From: CBDBKE01 sp965218055
GTDB lineage: Bacteria; Acidobacteriota; Terriglobia; JAJPHL01; JAPKYU01
NCBI GenBank assembly: GCA_965218055.1
Contig: CBDCKA010000001.1
Location: 248,001-312,000 of the forward strand
Reading direction: 5' to 3'
Length of the DNA stretch: 64,000 nt
Both the position numbers and the translations under genes were made by a program. A model generated the notes under the pieces. The model did not search any database and was not told where the DNA came from. It saw only the letters and a list, made by a program, of their open reading frames with translations. Positions 7,967-16,337 of the stretch are shown here, piece by piece. Positions within the stretch are counted from its first letter, which is position 1, and every line of letters begins with the position of its first letter.

Positions 7967-8539
7967 ATGGAACGGCATCGCTATTTCAAGATGAACACGC
8001 TGAGCGAGGAGGCGCAGCGCATTATCCGCGACGGGTTGGAGCGCAATTGGACCACGCCGCAAATCCGGCGCGAGATCGAGCAGCGCACCGGCGAGCGCAT
8101 CCCCCGATGGGCGCTGCAGCGCTACGCCCCTTGGTACCGCGCCCAGAAGCGACAGCGGCAGGAGATCCAGGACCGGGTTGGTGCCGCCACCGAGACCGCC
8201 CTGCGCCTTGGTCACGAGGTGACCGCCGGCGTACAGGCCGAGCTTCTCGACGCACTCCACCAAGCGGCCCGCGAAGGAAAGATCTCCGAAATGGGACCCT
8301 ACTCGGCCGGCAAGCTAGCCCTGGCCTTTGCCGATTCCGAGCGCAAGGACCGCGATCTGGAGATGCGCCACCAGAAACTGGAGCTGGAGCAACGCCGTGT
8401 GGAAGTGCTGGAGCAGCGACTGGCGCTGATTGGCGCAAAGGCGCGACGCGCGATCCAGCAAGCGGGCGACGAGTCCGGCGAAGCCATCTCCCCGACCGAA
8501 GCCATTCGGGACATTTTTGGAGTCGCCAGTGAAAACTGA
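7967..8539 (+). CDS. Terminase small subunit, Mu gp27/DUF3486-like
   Basis: A 190-residue protein. An N-terminal helix-turn-helix (LSEEAQRIIRDGLERNWTTPQIRREIEQRTGERIPRWALQRY is read here in pieces) matches the DNA-binding half of Mu gp27-like proteins. A central helical part and a long coiled coil (RKDRDLEMRHQKLELEQRRVEVLEQR, about 120-150) would oligomerise. Its role would be recognition of phage DNA and loading of the large subunit encoded next. ATG 7967 is used; ATG 7991 (MNTLSEEAQ) is equally possible and neither has a strong ribosome site. Confidence 0.65.
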   Translation: MERHRYFKMNTLSEEAQRIIRDGLERNWTTPQIRREIEQRTGERIPRWALQRYAPWYRAQKRQRQEIQDRVGAATETALRLGHEVTAGVQAELLDALHQAAREGKISEMGPYSAGKLALAFADSERKDRDLEMRHQKLELEQRRVEVLEQRLALIGAKARRAIQQAGDESGEAISPTEAIRDIFGVASEN

Positions 8540-8542
8540 AAA

Positions 8543-8692
8543 GAATCCGCAGATTGCGCAGAGTGCAGGAAGTTGCTTGGACACGAATTCACATCTGCGT
8601 AAATCGGCAAAATTTGTGGAGTTAAACCCTCTGTGGTCTCTGTGCCTCTGTGGCCCAACAACTGACCCAGGTGCCGCACCAGTGAGCGAGCA
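8543..8692. repeat. Composite palindromic repeat, copy B
   Basis: Contains 'aatccgcagattgcgcag', 'acatctgcgtaaatc' and 'ctctgtggtctctgtgcctctgtgg', the same modules as copies A and C, between the terminase subunit genes. Confidence 0.6.
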
Positions 8693-10120
8693 ATGAAATC
8701 CAAAACTCGGACTCCGAAATCGCCCGCGATTCCTGTCTACCCTTACCAGCAGCGCTGGCTGGCAGACCAGTCACGCTTCAAGCTGTGGGTGAAGTCGGTC
8801 CAGATCGGAGCTTCCTTCGCCCAGTGCTTGGAAGCGGTGATGGATTGCGCGAAAAGCAAAGAGAGAACAAACACGCTCTGGATTCTGCTTTCGGCTTCCG
8901 AGCGCCAGGCGCTGGAGCTGGCGCGCACCTGCAAGCAAATTTGCCAGGCCGCCCGCCTCACCGCCGAGTTGCGCGAGAACGAATTCTTCCATCAGACGCT
9001 GCTCAGCCAGCACCGGCTGGAGTTTCCCAACGGCGCCCGCATCCTGGCCCTGCCCGCCAATCCGGATACGGCCCGCGGCTACGCCGGCAATGTGGTCCTG
9101 GACGAATTCGCCATCCACCGCGACGCGCGGGAAATTTGGAGAGCCGCCTTTGGTCGCGCCTCTCGCGGTTACAAGATTCGCGTGCTGAGCTCCCCCAAAG
9201 GACAGATCGGGAAATTCTTCGAGCTGGCCAAGGAACTGGGCTTGGTGACGCCACCGGAACATCCGCAGTTGGGAATCCAGAATCCACAATCACCGTGGAG
9301 CGGGCACTGGACCAACATTCACCTGGCGGTCGAGGAGGGCGCCCCGCTCCGAATTGAGGAACTGCGCGCCGCCGCCGGCGATGAGGACACCTGGCTGCAG
9401 GAGTATTGCTGCGTGTTCCTGTCGGCCGCGGAAAACTACATCCCTCCGGATCTGATTGCTTCCTGCGAATCTCCTGAGGCCACGGTGGATTTTGTCATCC
9501 CGAGCGAAGCGAGGGACCTGCTTTCCCACAAACCGCAAGCGGAGCGCTTCTTCGGCTTCGACGTCGGCCGCAAGCGGGACCTGAGCGTACTGGTCATCAT
9601 CGAGAAGATGGGCGACGTCTGCTGGGTGCGCGGCATTCAGGAGTTGGCTCAGGCGCGCTTCGCCCTGCAGGAGAAGGCGATCGGCGACGCCTGCCAGGTT
9701 TGCGTGCGCGGCTGCCTGGACGCCACCGGAATCGGGCAGCAGATGGCCGAGCGCATGCAGGAACAGTTCGGAGGGCGCGTCGAGCCGGTTCAGTTCACCC
9801 TGCAGGTGAAGCAGGACCTGGCGGTGCGCGTGCGGCGCCTGTTCGAGGAGCGGCGCATCCGCATCCCCAATTACGCCCCCCTGCGCCACGACCTGAGCGC
9901 CGTGAAGCGGTTGATCACCCCGGCCGGCAACGTCCGTTACGACGCCGACCGCACCGACGCCGGCCATGCCGACCGCTTCTGGGCGCTGGCCCTGGCGCTG
10001 TCTGCCGCCGATTCCGGCGTGGCGGCCGCAGCGTTGGGTGTGGACCCGGTTGCGGAGTTCGGCCTGCGCCATTTCGAATTCCCATGGGAGCGCTCTATGG
10101 GAATTCGTGACCAACTTTGA
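8693..10120 (+). CDS. Phage terminase large subunit (Mu gp28-like)
   Basis: A 475-residue DNA-packaging motor. The N-terminal ATPase half begins with the adenine-binding-like PYQQRWLADQSRFKLWVKSVQIGAS (Walker A equivalent, Q-motif style). VVLDEFAIHRD is the Walker B/catalytic acid, and LSSPKGQIGKFFEL is motif III. The C-terminal nuclease half has FGFDVGRKRDLSVLV (first metal acid), CLDATGIGQQM, and DAGHADRFWALALAL (last acid cluster). Residues 268-277 read VIPSEARDLL, a translated interspersed repeat inserted in frame between the two domains. The frame stays open, so the enzyme may still work. ATG 8693 is preceded by the GAGCGAGCA context. Confidence 0.85.
   Translation: MKSKTRTPKSPAIPVYPYQQRWLADQSRFKLWVKSVQIGASFAQCLEAVMDCAKSKERTNTLWILLSASERQALELARTCKQICQAARLTAELRENEFFHQTLLSQHRLEFPNGARILALPANPDTARGYAGNVVLDEFAIHRDAREIWRAAFGRASRGYKIRVLSSPKGQIGKFFELAKELGLVTPPEHPQLGIQNPQSPWSGHWTNIHLAVEEGAPLRIEELRAAAGDEDTWLQEYCCVFLSAAENYIPPDLIASCESPEATVDFVIPSEARDLLSHKPQAERFFGFDVGRKRDLSVLVIIEKMGDVCWVRGIQELAQARFALQEKAIGDACQVCVRGCLDATGIGQQMAERMQEQFGGRVEPVQFTLQVKQDLAVRVRRLFEERRIRIPNYAPLRHDLSAVKRLITPAGNVRYDADRTDAGHADRFWALALALSAADSGVAAAALGVDPVAEFGLRHFEFPWERSMGIRDQL
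9494..9523 (+). repeat. VIPSEARDL interspersed repeat inside the terminase gene
   Basis: GTCATCCCGAGCGAAGCGAG plus GGACCTGCT encodes VIPSEARDLL in the terminase frame. A diverged copy lies between genes at 36711-36740. Confidence 0.75.
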
Positions 10121-10128
10121 GGTTTGGG

Positions 10129-10653
10129 ATGCCAAAAGACATTGGATTGCTGTGGTTGTTCGATAGCTACGACAGCCCCCGTAGCTTCGAGAAGAAGACC
10201 GGGGAACCTGCCCCGCCCTTCGACGCAGGACGTCCCCCGAAGTTCTGGCGCGACCTGAGTGCGCTGAAAGTACCGCGCAGGTTCGTCTACTACGACATCG
10301 TGGCGCTGGAGCCGAATGGAGTCACCGTATCGAAAGGGCCGGACGGCAAGCCTTATGTCGGGACATTACGGCTGCTGCGTGAGGAAGCAGCGTCAGTGAA
10401 CCTGGTCAGCGGCCAGACGAACGCACCGGGAGAAGCCGAACCATCGGTCCCGATGCCCATTGGCATGTTGGGGAAGGATGAGTACCTCGATTGGGATACG
10501 GGCATGCCTTTCCCAAATCGAGTTCTGGTCCGGAACAGGAGTGAGGACAACCTGCGGCCCACGACGTTTATGGTCCGGGATCAGCAAGCCATTCACGAGA
10601 CTGCGGCTGCGCTGCAACAGGTTCTGCGGTTGCTCAGAGGGCAAACGGAATGA
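10129..10653 (+). CDS. Unrecognised protein inserted between terminase and portal
   Basis: A 174-residue soluble protein (MPKDIGLLWLFDSYDSPR... ending VLRLLRGQTE) with no signal or membrane segment and no motif I recognise. ATG 10129 follows a TTTGAGG ribosome site. It lies in the slot between the terminase large subunit and the portal, normally tightly coupled in phages, so it may be an added cargo gene ('moron') rather than a structural one. Base use resembles its neighbours. Confidence 0.5.
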   Translation: MPKDIGLLWLFDSYDSPRSFEKKTGEPAPPFDAGRPPKFWRDLSALKVPRRFVYYDIVALEPNGVTVSKGPDGKPYVGTLRLLREEAASVNLVSGQTNAPGEAEPSVPMPIGMLGKDEYLDWDTGMPFPNRVLVRNRSEDNLRPTTFMVRDQQAIHETAAALQQVLRLLRGQTE

Positions 10654-10702
10654 GAGTCATCAGGATGGAACAACAACGACTTGAGGCGGGAGTGGTTTTG
10701 CC

Positions 10703-12109
10703 ATGAGCCTGACGGTGCTCAATCTACGCAAAGCGCGACAGATGGCAGGGCATTCGGAAATCCAAACACCGCCGCTCCCGGTTCAGGAAGCGGCCAGCCC
10801 GGTGCTGTTCTCCGGTACCGAGGAGCAGGGTTTCCGGCGCATCTCGCAAGCTGCCAGCACCCGCGACCTGGCGCCGCCCATGCAGGAGCGCATGCAGCAG
10901 GTCAGCTACTACCTCTACGTCACTAATCCGCTGGCCCACCGCACCGTCGAGCTGCTGAAGGATTTCGTGGTCGGCGAGGGCATCCATTTCAAGGCCGAGG
11001 ATGAGGGCGTGCGCCAGGTGCTGGAGGAATTCTGGAACGACCCGGTCAACAACCTTGACCTGAACCTGGAGTCCTATGTGCGCGAGCTGTCGGTGTTCGG
11101 CGAACAGCTCTGGGTGGTGGCCAGCAACCCCATCTCCGGCGCGGTGCGCATCGGCTACGTGGATCCGGCGCACATTGAGGCTGTCGAGTACGCCACGCTG
11201 GAGATGCTGGCCGGCCGCGCGGTGGCCGTGCCCATCGCCGTCATCCTGAAGCCGTTGGCAAATGCCCCCGGTCGCGACCGCCAGGAAGCGACTCGCCTGG
11301 AGGTGGTTCACCTGGACGAAGACCCAGACTCACCGACCTTCGGACGCCTCACCGGGGAGTGCTTCTACTGGACCATCAACAAGGCGCGCGCTGCTTCGCG
11401 CGGCATATCAGACCTGTTCGCCGCCGCCGACTGGGTCGACGGCTACGACCAGATGTTGTTCGCCCTGATGAACCAGATGGATGCGCTGTCACGCTTCATC
11501 TGGGACGTGCGGCTGGAGGGGATGACCGCCGAGCAAATCCGCGACTGGCTGAAGGAGAACGGAACGCCGCCTCGCCCCAACTCCATCCGCGCTCACAACG
11601 AGAAGGTGAGCTGGCAGGCAGTGGCCCCGCCGGTGCAGGCCGCCGACCGCAGCGAAGGCGTCCGCCTCATCAAGAATTTCATCCTGGGCGGCATGGGTTT
11701 CCCCGAGCACTGGTTCGCCGACGGCGCGGCCACCAACCGCGCCACCGCTCTGGAGCAGGGCGAGCCTACCTTGAAGATGCTCACCTGCCGCCAGCGCTTC
11801 GTTCGCTACATGCTGGTGCAGGTGCTGCGGTACGTGGTTGACCAGCGCATCGCCGCCGGCACGCTGTCGCCGGAGGTGGACCGCGCGGTGAAGGTCATCA
11901 CCCCGGAGCTGAGCGTGCGTGACCTCGCGAAGGCGTCTGCGGCCCTGCAATCCACCGCCGCCGGCTTGCTGGCTCTCCAGCAGGCGTCGGTGGTGGATGA
12001 GCGAACCATGGCGCAGGTGGCCGCCACCGTTATCGCCCAGCTGGGCATGGATCTTGATCCGGCTGAGCTGCTGGCCCGCTCCCGGCAGCAATCGGCGGGC
12101 AGCAGGTAA
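10703..12109 (+). CDS. Phage portal protein
   Basis: A 468-residue protein expected to form the dodecameric DNA-entry ring at one capsid vertex. Recognisable portal features are YYLYVTNPLAHRTVELLKDFVVGEGI (wing/clip start), YVRELSVFGEQLWVV, YVDPAHIEAVEY, and the helical region FILGGMGFPEHWFADGAATNRATALEQGEPTLKML (read in pieces), which is typical of the stem/crown of siphophage portals. The gene lies downstream of the terminase and upstream of the protease/capsid frame, the canonical order. ATG 10703 follows GGCGGGAGTGG. Confidence 0.8.
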   Translation: MSLTVLNLRKARQMAGHSEIQTPPLPVQEAASPVLFSGTEEQGFRRISQAASTRDLAPPMQERMQQVSYYLYVTNPLAHRTVELLKDFVVGEGIHFKAEDEGVRQVLEEFWNDPVNNLDLNLESYVRELSVFGEQLWVVASNPISGAVRIGYVDPAHIEAVEYATLEMLAGRAVAVPIAVILKPLANAPGRDRQEATRLEVVHLDEDPDSPTFGRLTGECFYWTINKARAASRGISDLFAAADWVDGYDQMLFALMNQMDALSRFIWDVRLEGMTAEQIRDWLKENGTPPRPNSIRAHNEKVSWQAVAPPVQAADRSEGVRLIKNFILGGMGFPEHWFADGAATNRATALEQGEPTLKMLTCRQRFVRYMLVQVLRYVVDQRIAAGTLSPEVDRAVKVITPELSVRDLAKASAALQSTAAGLLALQQASVVDERTMAQVAATVIAQLGMDLDPAELLARSRQQSAGSR

Positions 12110-12114
12110 AAATA

Positions 12115-12178
12115 ATGAATCCGCGAATTACCGAGATTACGAACCTGGAATTAAATCTGCGTAAATCTCCGGATTTAG
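12115..12178. repeat. Palindromic repeat between portal and protease/capsid
   Basis: 'aatgaatccgcgaattacc' and 'aatctgcgtaaatctccgg' are the two arms of the same family seen at 20775 and 21504. Confidence 0.6.
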
Positions 12179-12188
12179 GACTTCTTCT

Positions 12189-14360
12189 ATGAGCCGCCAA
12201 ATTTGCAACCCGCAATCGGAAATGGATCTCTTCGACGCCATCGAGCCAGTCGAGGAATCCGCCTCCTTGAAGGCCGCCAGCGCTGAGGGCTGGGTCTGGG
12301 AGGCCAGAATGCTCCAGCCGGGCTTCTCGCTGAACCGCGATCCGGCCACTGGGTTGCCCCGCTACTACCCGCCGGAATTTGTCCGCGAGGCAGCGCCGCT
12401 ATTCGAAGGAGCGCCGGCGTTTGCCGACCACTCACCCTCGGCCGCCGGCAGCGTGCGCGACCTGGTGGGCAAATGGGAGCACGTGCGCGTCCAGACCCCC
12501 GGCAGCAGCATGCGGGGAGAGCTCCACCTGCTGAAAAGCGAGGAGTGGTTGCGACAGAAACTGCTGGCCGCGGAAAGGATGGACCTGCCGCTGGGGATCT
12601 CCATCAACGCCTTCGTCGCCTTCGACCGGGCTATCCGCCCCGATGAATCCGGCAAGCAGCGTCCGGTGCTGGAAGCCCGCCGCGTCATCGCCGAGCTGCC
12701 CCGCTCGGCCGACGTGGTCACAGTGCCCGGCGCAGGCGGCCGTGTGTTGCGTGCCCTGGCCTCGACCGACATCAAAACGCTGCTGGCCCAAGCGCGCCAA
12801 AAGTTTTGCAGGACCGGATCGCGGAATTCCGTAATCGGAAATCCGCAATCCGAAATTCAATCCCGCTCCGTTCACGGAGCAAAAGGAGCACACGTCATGG
12901 AAGAAACAAGGCAAACCGCTGCTCCGGACAACGGAGCAGACCAACTTCGGGCAGACGTCAGTTCGCTCGAAGACCGAGTGCGGCTGGCGCTGACCGCCCA
13001 GCAGGCGGCTGAAGCGCGCCTGCTGCTGGAGCGCAAGCTGGCCGACTCGAAGCTGGCTGAGCCGCTGGCCCGGCTGGTCCGCGAGCGCATGGGCGGACAG
13101 GCTTCAGGCCTGTCCCGCCAGATTGGGCAACCCGCCCCTACCTCCGGCGAGATTGACGCCGAGATCCGGCGCGTGCGCGAGGCTTTCGCCGCCGTCGTGC
13201 CCAGCCCCACTCGCCTGGCCACCTGGCCAGGGAGCCGCGTCCAGGTGGTCGAGAACCAGGGCGATCGGATGCAGATCGCGCTGGACAAGCTGTTCGGCGT
13301 CAAGGCGAGCCCCGACGGGGCGCCCTATGACGCCAGCGTGCCGGCCTTCAGCGGCATTCGGGAAGCCTACATCAGCCTCACCGGTGACCGCGATCTGCTC
13401 TGGATCCCGCGGGCCAACACAGCGGGGAGCGGGCGCGTGACCGAGGAGTGGAACTCCACTGGCTTTGCCAACGCGCTGGGCAACACCCTGCACCGCCGGA
13501 TGATCCAGGACTACTTCGCCATCGATTACGGCCTGGACCTGCTCATCCCCGAGGGTGAACCGCACCGGCTGGCGCTGCGTGATTTCCGCACGCACGAAGT
13601 GGTGCGGGTGGGCTACCTGGGCGACCTGCCGCAGGTGGATCCGGAGGCGGTGGACTGGCCCGAGATCGCGCCCCCCACCGACGAGAAGGCGACGCTGACC
13701 GCCATCCAATTCGGCGGCATCGTCACCGTCATCCGCAAGCACGTCATCAACGACGATATCGGTACCGTCGCCAAGGTCACCGCGCGCCTGGGCCGTGCCG
13801 CGCGCCGCACCCTTGCCCGCCGCGTCTTCAACTGGCTGATCAACAACTCCACCATCTACGACGGCCTGGCCTTCTTCCACGCCACGCACAACAACCTGGG
13901 CTCCACAGCGCTTTCGGCCAACGAGATCAACACCGTGCGCCAGGCCATGCGCGACCAGACCGAGAAGGACTCAGGCGAAAAGCTGGGCATCTCGCCCCAC
14001 ATCCTGGCGGTTCCGCACGCGCTGGAGGGAACGGCGCGGCAGGAGAACGAGCGCGATTACCTGGACGCCAGCTTCACCCCCAACCCGGTGCACTTCCAGT
14101 TCGGAGCCGCAAATGAGCGGGTTGTCGTCTCGCCGCTGCTCACCGATGCCAACGACTGGTACGTGTTCGCCAACCCGCGCGAGGTGCAAACGTTCCAATT
14201 GGGCTTCCTGCAAGGACGCGAGGAACCGGAACTGTTGCTGGCCGACAACGAGCTGGTCGGCAAGACCTTCAGTTCGGACCGCATCCAGTACAAGGTGCGC
14301 CACGAGTACGAAGTCACAGTGGTGGACTTCCGCGGCGCCTATAAGGAAGCCGTTGCCTAA
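12189..14360 (+). CDS. Prohead protease - scaffold - major capsid protein in one reading frame
   Basis: A 723-residue frame. Residues about 30-200 resemble phage capsid maturation proteases (WEARMLQPGFSLNRD, GAPAFADHSP, RGELHLLKSEEWLRQKLL, GISINAF), with His in FADH and Ser in GISINAF as candidate catalytic residues. Residues 236-340 are helical and scaffold-like. Residues about 350-723 are a major capsid protein of Mu gpT/HK97-like type (IRKHVINDDIGTVAKVTARLGRAARRTLARRVFNWL in pieces, FSSDRIQYKVRHEY). An internal ATG at 12897 (MEETRQTAAPD) has a perfect AAAAGGAG site 8 bases upstream, so scaffold-capsid may also be made alone. The protease/scaffold joint carries a translated repeat (NPQSEI) also present at the N-terminus (NPQSEM). 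Confidence 0.75.
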   Translation: MSRQICNPQSEMDLFDAIEPVEESASLKAASAEGWVWEARMLQPGFSLNRDPATGLPRYYPPEFVREAAPLFEGAPAFADHSPSAAGSVRDLVGKWEHVRVQTPGSSMRGELHLLKSEEWLRQKLLAAERMDLPLGISINAFVAFDRAIRPDESGKQRPVLEARRVIAELPRSADVVTVPGAGGRVLRALASTDIKTLLAQARQKFCRTGSRNSVIGNPQSEIQSRSVHGAKGAHVMEETRQTAAPDNGADQLRADVSSLEDRVRLALTAQQAAEARLLLERKLADSKLAEPLARLVRERMGGQASGLSRQIGQPAPTSGEIDAEIRRVREAFAAVVPSPTRLATWPGSRVQVVENQGDRMQIALDKLFGVKASPDGAPYDASVPAFSGIREAYISLTGDRDLLWIPRANTAGSGRVTEEWNSTGFANALGNTLHRRMIQDYFAIDYGLDLLIPEGEPHRLALRDFRTHEVVRVGYLGDLPQVDPEAVDWPEIAPPTDEKATLTAIQFGGIVTVIRKHVINDDIGTVAKVTARLGRAARRTLARRVFNWLINNSTIYDGLAFFHATHNNLGSTALSANEINTVRQAMRDQTEKDSGEKLGISPHILAVPHALEGTARQENERDYLDASFTPNPVHFQFGAANERVVVSPLLTDANDWYVFANPREVQTFQLGFLQGREEPELLLADNELVGKTFSSDRIQYKVRHEYEVTVVDFRGAYKEAVA
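12829..12859 (+). repeat. 'aatcggaaatccgcaatccgaaattc' repeat at the protease/capsid joint
   Basis: Encodes VIGNPQSEI inside the fused frame. A related unit, 'aacccgcaatcggaaatgg', encodes NPQSEM at 12207-12226. Confidence 0.55.
12884..12899 (+). promoter_or_regulatory. Internal ribosome binding site and ATG for scaffold-capsid
   Basis: AGGAG at 12884-12888 lies 8 bases before the in-frame ATG at 12897, inside the protease-capsid frame. It would allow excess production of capsid over protease. Confidence 0.6.
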
Positions 14361-14440
14361 CAGCCGGTAGCAGGTGGCCAGTGGCTCGTGGCTTGCGATT
14401 CTACAGGCCACGAGCTACAAGCCGCAGGCCGGAAAAGGAG
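14361..14440. repeat. 'ggctcgtggc' inverted repeat
   Basis: GCTCGTGGC (14384-14392) pairs with GCCACGAGC (14407-14415), forming a stem of 9 with a 14-base loop in the gap after the capsid frame. Confidence 0.65.
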
Positions 14441-14445
14441 AAGCA

Positions 14446-15021
14446 ATGAAGGAGCAATTCAAGACGATTGTGATTACGATTTCGGTCCTCATTCTGGGTC
14501 TGGCCGTCGGCGGCGAATTCCTGCACCTCCGCGAGCAGGCGTTTGCGCAGACCGGCGGCTTGCGCCGCGAGCCGGGTGTTGTCTTCACCAAAGGCTGCTT
14601 CGTGGAGCTGAGCTCCGGCGCCGCAGTCGCTGCTGGCGACGCGCTGTATCTGGACTCAGCCGGCAAGGTGCAGAAGCTCACCGCAGCCCAGGACGCCAAC
14701 GTCGTCGGCGTGGCCGACAACACGGTGGCGTCAGCCGATGAGACCGTACGAGTGCAGTTCTGCGGTAAGGCCACGCTGACCGCCGACGGCACCGTCGCCA
14801 TCGGCGACAAGGTCGGCGGCACCGGCGTGACGACCGCAGGGCGGGTGGCCACCCTGGCTTCCACCCTTTCGGTGGATGCCGGCGGCACCACCGTGACCTC
14901 GACGGCGGCCAACGGCGCCATCATCTCCGGCGACTCGCCCGCAAATCGTGTGCTGGGCCGCGCGCTGACCGCGGCTGCCGGCGCCGGCAACACTTTTACG
15001 CTGCTGATCACCCTGAACTAG
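14446..15021 (+). CDS. DUF2190-like capsid decoration protein with an N-terminal membrane segment
   Basis: A 191-residue protein. Residues 1-35 hold a hydrophobic helix (IVITISVLILGLAVGG) followed by a leader-like stretch ending at AFAQT. From about residue 40 it is a beta-rich small domain (VVFTKGCFVELSSGAAVAAGDALYLDSAGKV, VVGVADNTVASADETVRVQF, in pieces) resembling DUF2190 head-decoration proteins. A signal or anchor on a capsid protein is unusual. ATG 14446 has an ideal AAAGGAG site. It sits directly after the capsid gene, the standard decoration-protein slot. Confidence 0.6.
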   Translation: MKEQFKTIVITISVLILGLAVGGEFLHLREQAFAQTGGLRREPGVVFTKGCFVELSSGAAVAAGDALYLDSAGKVQKLTAAQDANVVGVADNTVASADETVRVQFCGKATLTADGTVAIGDKVGGTGVTTAGRVATLASTLSVDAGGTTVTSTAANGAIISGDSPANRVLGRALTAAAGAGNTFTLLITLN

Positions 15022-15091
15022 GAGGCTCGGCGCTGGGGGCCTGTGGCTCGTAGAAATCCCGCGGGCCACAGGCCGAAAGCAAAAAGCGACA
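15022..15091. repeat. 'cctgtggc' inverted repeat
   Basis: CCTGTGGC (15040-15047) pairs with GCCACAGG (15065-15072) in the gap between the decoration and connector genes. Confidence 0.6.
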
Positions 15092-15781
15092 ATGGCTAAA
15101 ACGTTCGCAGATTTTCAACAGGCCGTGGATCGCCGGGTTCAGGATGCGGCCGCCAAGTTGCCGCCCGATGCCCGCGATGATTGCATCCGCGAGGTGCTGG
15201 TCGGGCGCTATTCCAAGGTTCGCCCCCTGAAAAAAGTGGCGGACCAGGCGGGTGACAGCGCCACTCACAAGTGGACACTGAACACAACCAACTTCCCGGG
15301 CTGGGTGGAGAACTTTTCGGTGGTGACCCGGATGGAATACCCCGCCGGCGAGCGCGATCCGGTGCTGCTCGAAAAAGACGAATGGATCACCTACCGGCCC
15401 GACAACACAGCGCCCGAATTGCGCCTTCTGCGCATCACCCCCATCAGCGGGAAATCGCTGCGAGTCACCTACACGGCGTTGCATACCAACGACGGCTCAA
15501 CCGTGCCCGACGGCGATTTTGAAGGCGTCGCCAACCTGGCGGCCGCCTACGCCGCCTGGCGTCTGGCGGCCATCTACTCGCAGCTTGGAGACTCGGCCCT
15601 GGGCGCCGACGCGGTCGACTATCGCGGCAAAGCCACTGCCTATGCCGACCTGGCCCGCGCCCTGGAAGAACGCTTTAAGGAACTGTTCGGGCTGGACGAG
15701 GAAGAAGAGCAGCCGGCCGCCAGTGCTACCGACGACTGGCGGGTTCGGTTGGAGGATGGAGGCCGCCGCCTGACCCACTAG
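15092..15781 (+). CDS. Probable head-tail connector protein
   Basis: A 229-residue soluble protein: a helical N-terminus (FADFQQAVDRRVQDAAAKL), a beta-rich middle (WTLNTTNFPGWVENFSVV) and a helical C-terminus (VANLAAAYAAWRLAAIYSQL) ending in an acidic tail. No motif fixes a family. Position between decoration protein and the gp10-like tail-joining gene points to a head-completion or adaptor role. ATG 15092 follows 'aaaaagcgaca', a weak ribosome site. Confidence 0.5.
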   Translation: MAKTFADFQQAVDRRVQDAAAKLPPDARDDCIREVLVGRYSKVRPLKKVADQAGDSATHKWTLNTTNFPGWVENFSVVTRMEYPAGERDPVLLEKDEWITYRPDNTAPELRLLRITPISGKSLRVTYTALHTNDGSTVPDGDFEGVANLAAAYAAWRLAAIYSQLGDSALGADAVDYRGKATAYADLARALEERFKELFGLDEEEEQPAASATDDWRVRLEDGGRRLTH

Positions 15782-15828
15782 GTAGCGCCGCCGTCCCGGC
15801 GGCAGTGCCGGCCAGAGACTAGCGCTAC
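15782..15828. repeat. 'gccgccgtcccggcggc' hairpin repeat
   Basis: GCCGCC (15787-15792) pairs with GGCGGC (15798-15803), and the outer GTAGCG (15782-15787) pairs with CGCTAC (15823-15828). This is a strong double hairpin that could also attenuate transcription. Confidence 0.65.
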
Positions 15829-15835
15829 GGATGCC

Positions 15836-16333
15836 ATGCTGAAAATGAATTTTCAGATTGATCAAGAAGGGCCGCAACGATTGCTCGCGCAGGCGCCCGA
15901 CGAGATTCGTCAGGCGCTGGCGCAGGCGACCTCGGCTGCCCTGGAGCAGCTGGCAGGCGCTGTCCGGGGGAACACGCCGGTGGCCACTGGGCTTTTGGCC
16001 GACAGCGTGTTTGCCATGCCGCTTGAGAGCGGCGTTGGCGGCATCGTATCGGTCCACCCGCCTGCCGATGTCTACGCCGCCCCGGTCGAATACGGACCGG
16101 CGGCGCACTTTCCGCCAGCCGAGGCGTTGCGGTCGTGGGTGGAGAAGAGATTCGGACTCACGGAGGAAGCTGCCATCCGCGCGGCTGCCTTCCAAGTGGC
16201 GCGCGCCATTGCCAGGCGCGGCACGCACGGACATTTCATGTTCCACCGCGCCGTCGAAACCGAGCGCGAGACGGTGTTCGCGGTGTTCGACCGCGAAATT
16301 GACCTTGCACTTCTGGAACTAGAAGCAAGATGA
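15836..16333 (+). CDS. HK97 gp10-like head-tail joining / tail completion protein
   Basis: A 165-residue protein with the family hallmark 'TPVATGLLADSV' (the family has TPVDTGxLRxSI), then VYAAPVEYGPAAHFPP (YAxxVExG) and a C-terminal RGTHGHFMFHRAVE (GTxxxPFMxPA). These proteins join tail to portal in siphophages. ATG 15836 is used; MNFQID at 15845 is an alternative. The gene ends four bases before the composite repeat C. Confidence 0.7.
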   Translation: MLKMNFQIDQEGPQRLLAQAPDEIRQALAQATSAALEQLAGAVRGNTPVATGLLADSVFAMPLESGVGGIVSVHPPADVYAAPVEYGPAAHFPPAEALRSWVEKRFGLTEEAAIRAAAFQVARAIARRGTHGHFMFHRAVETERETVFAVFDREIDLALLELEAR

Positions 16334-16337
16334 ACAG

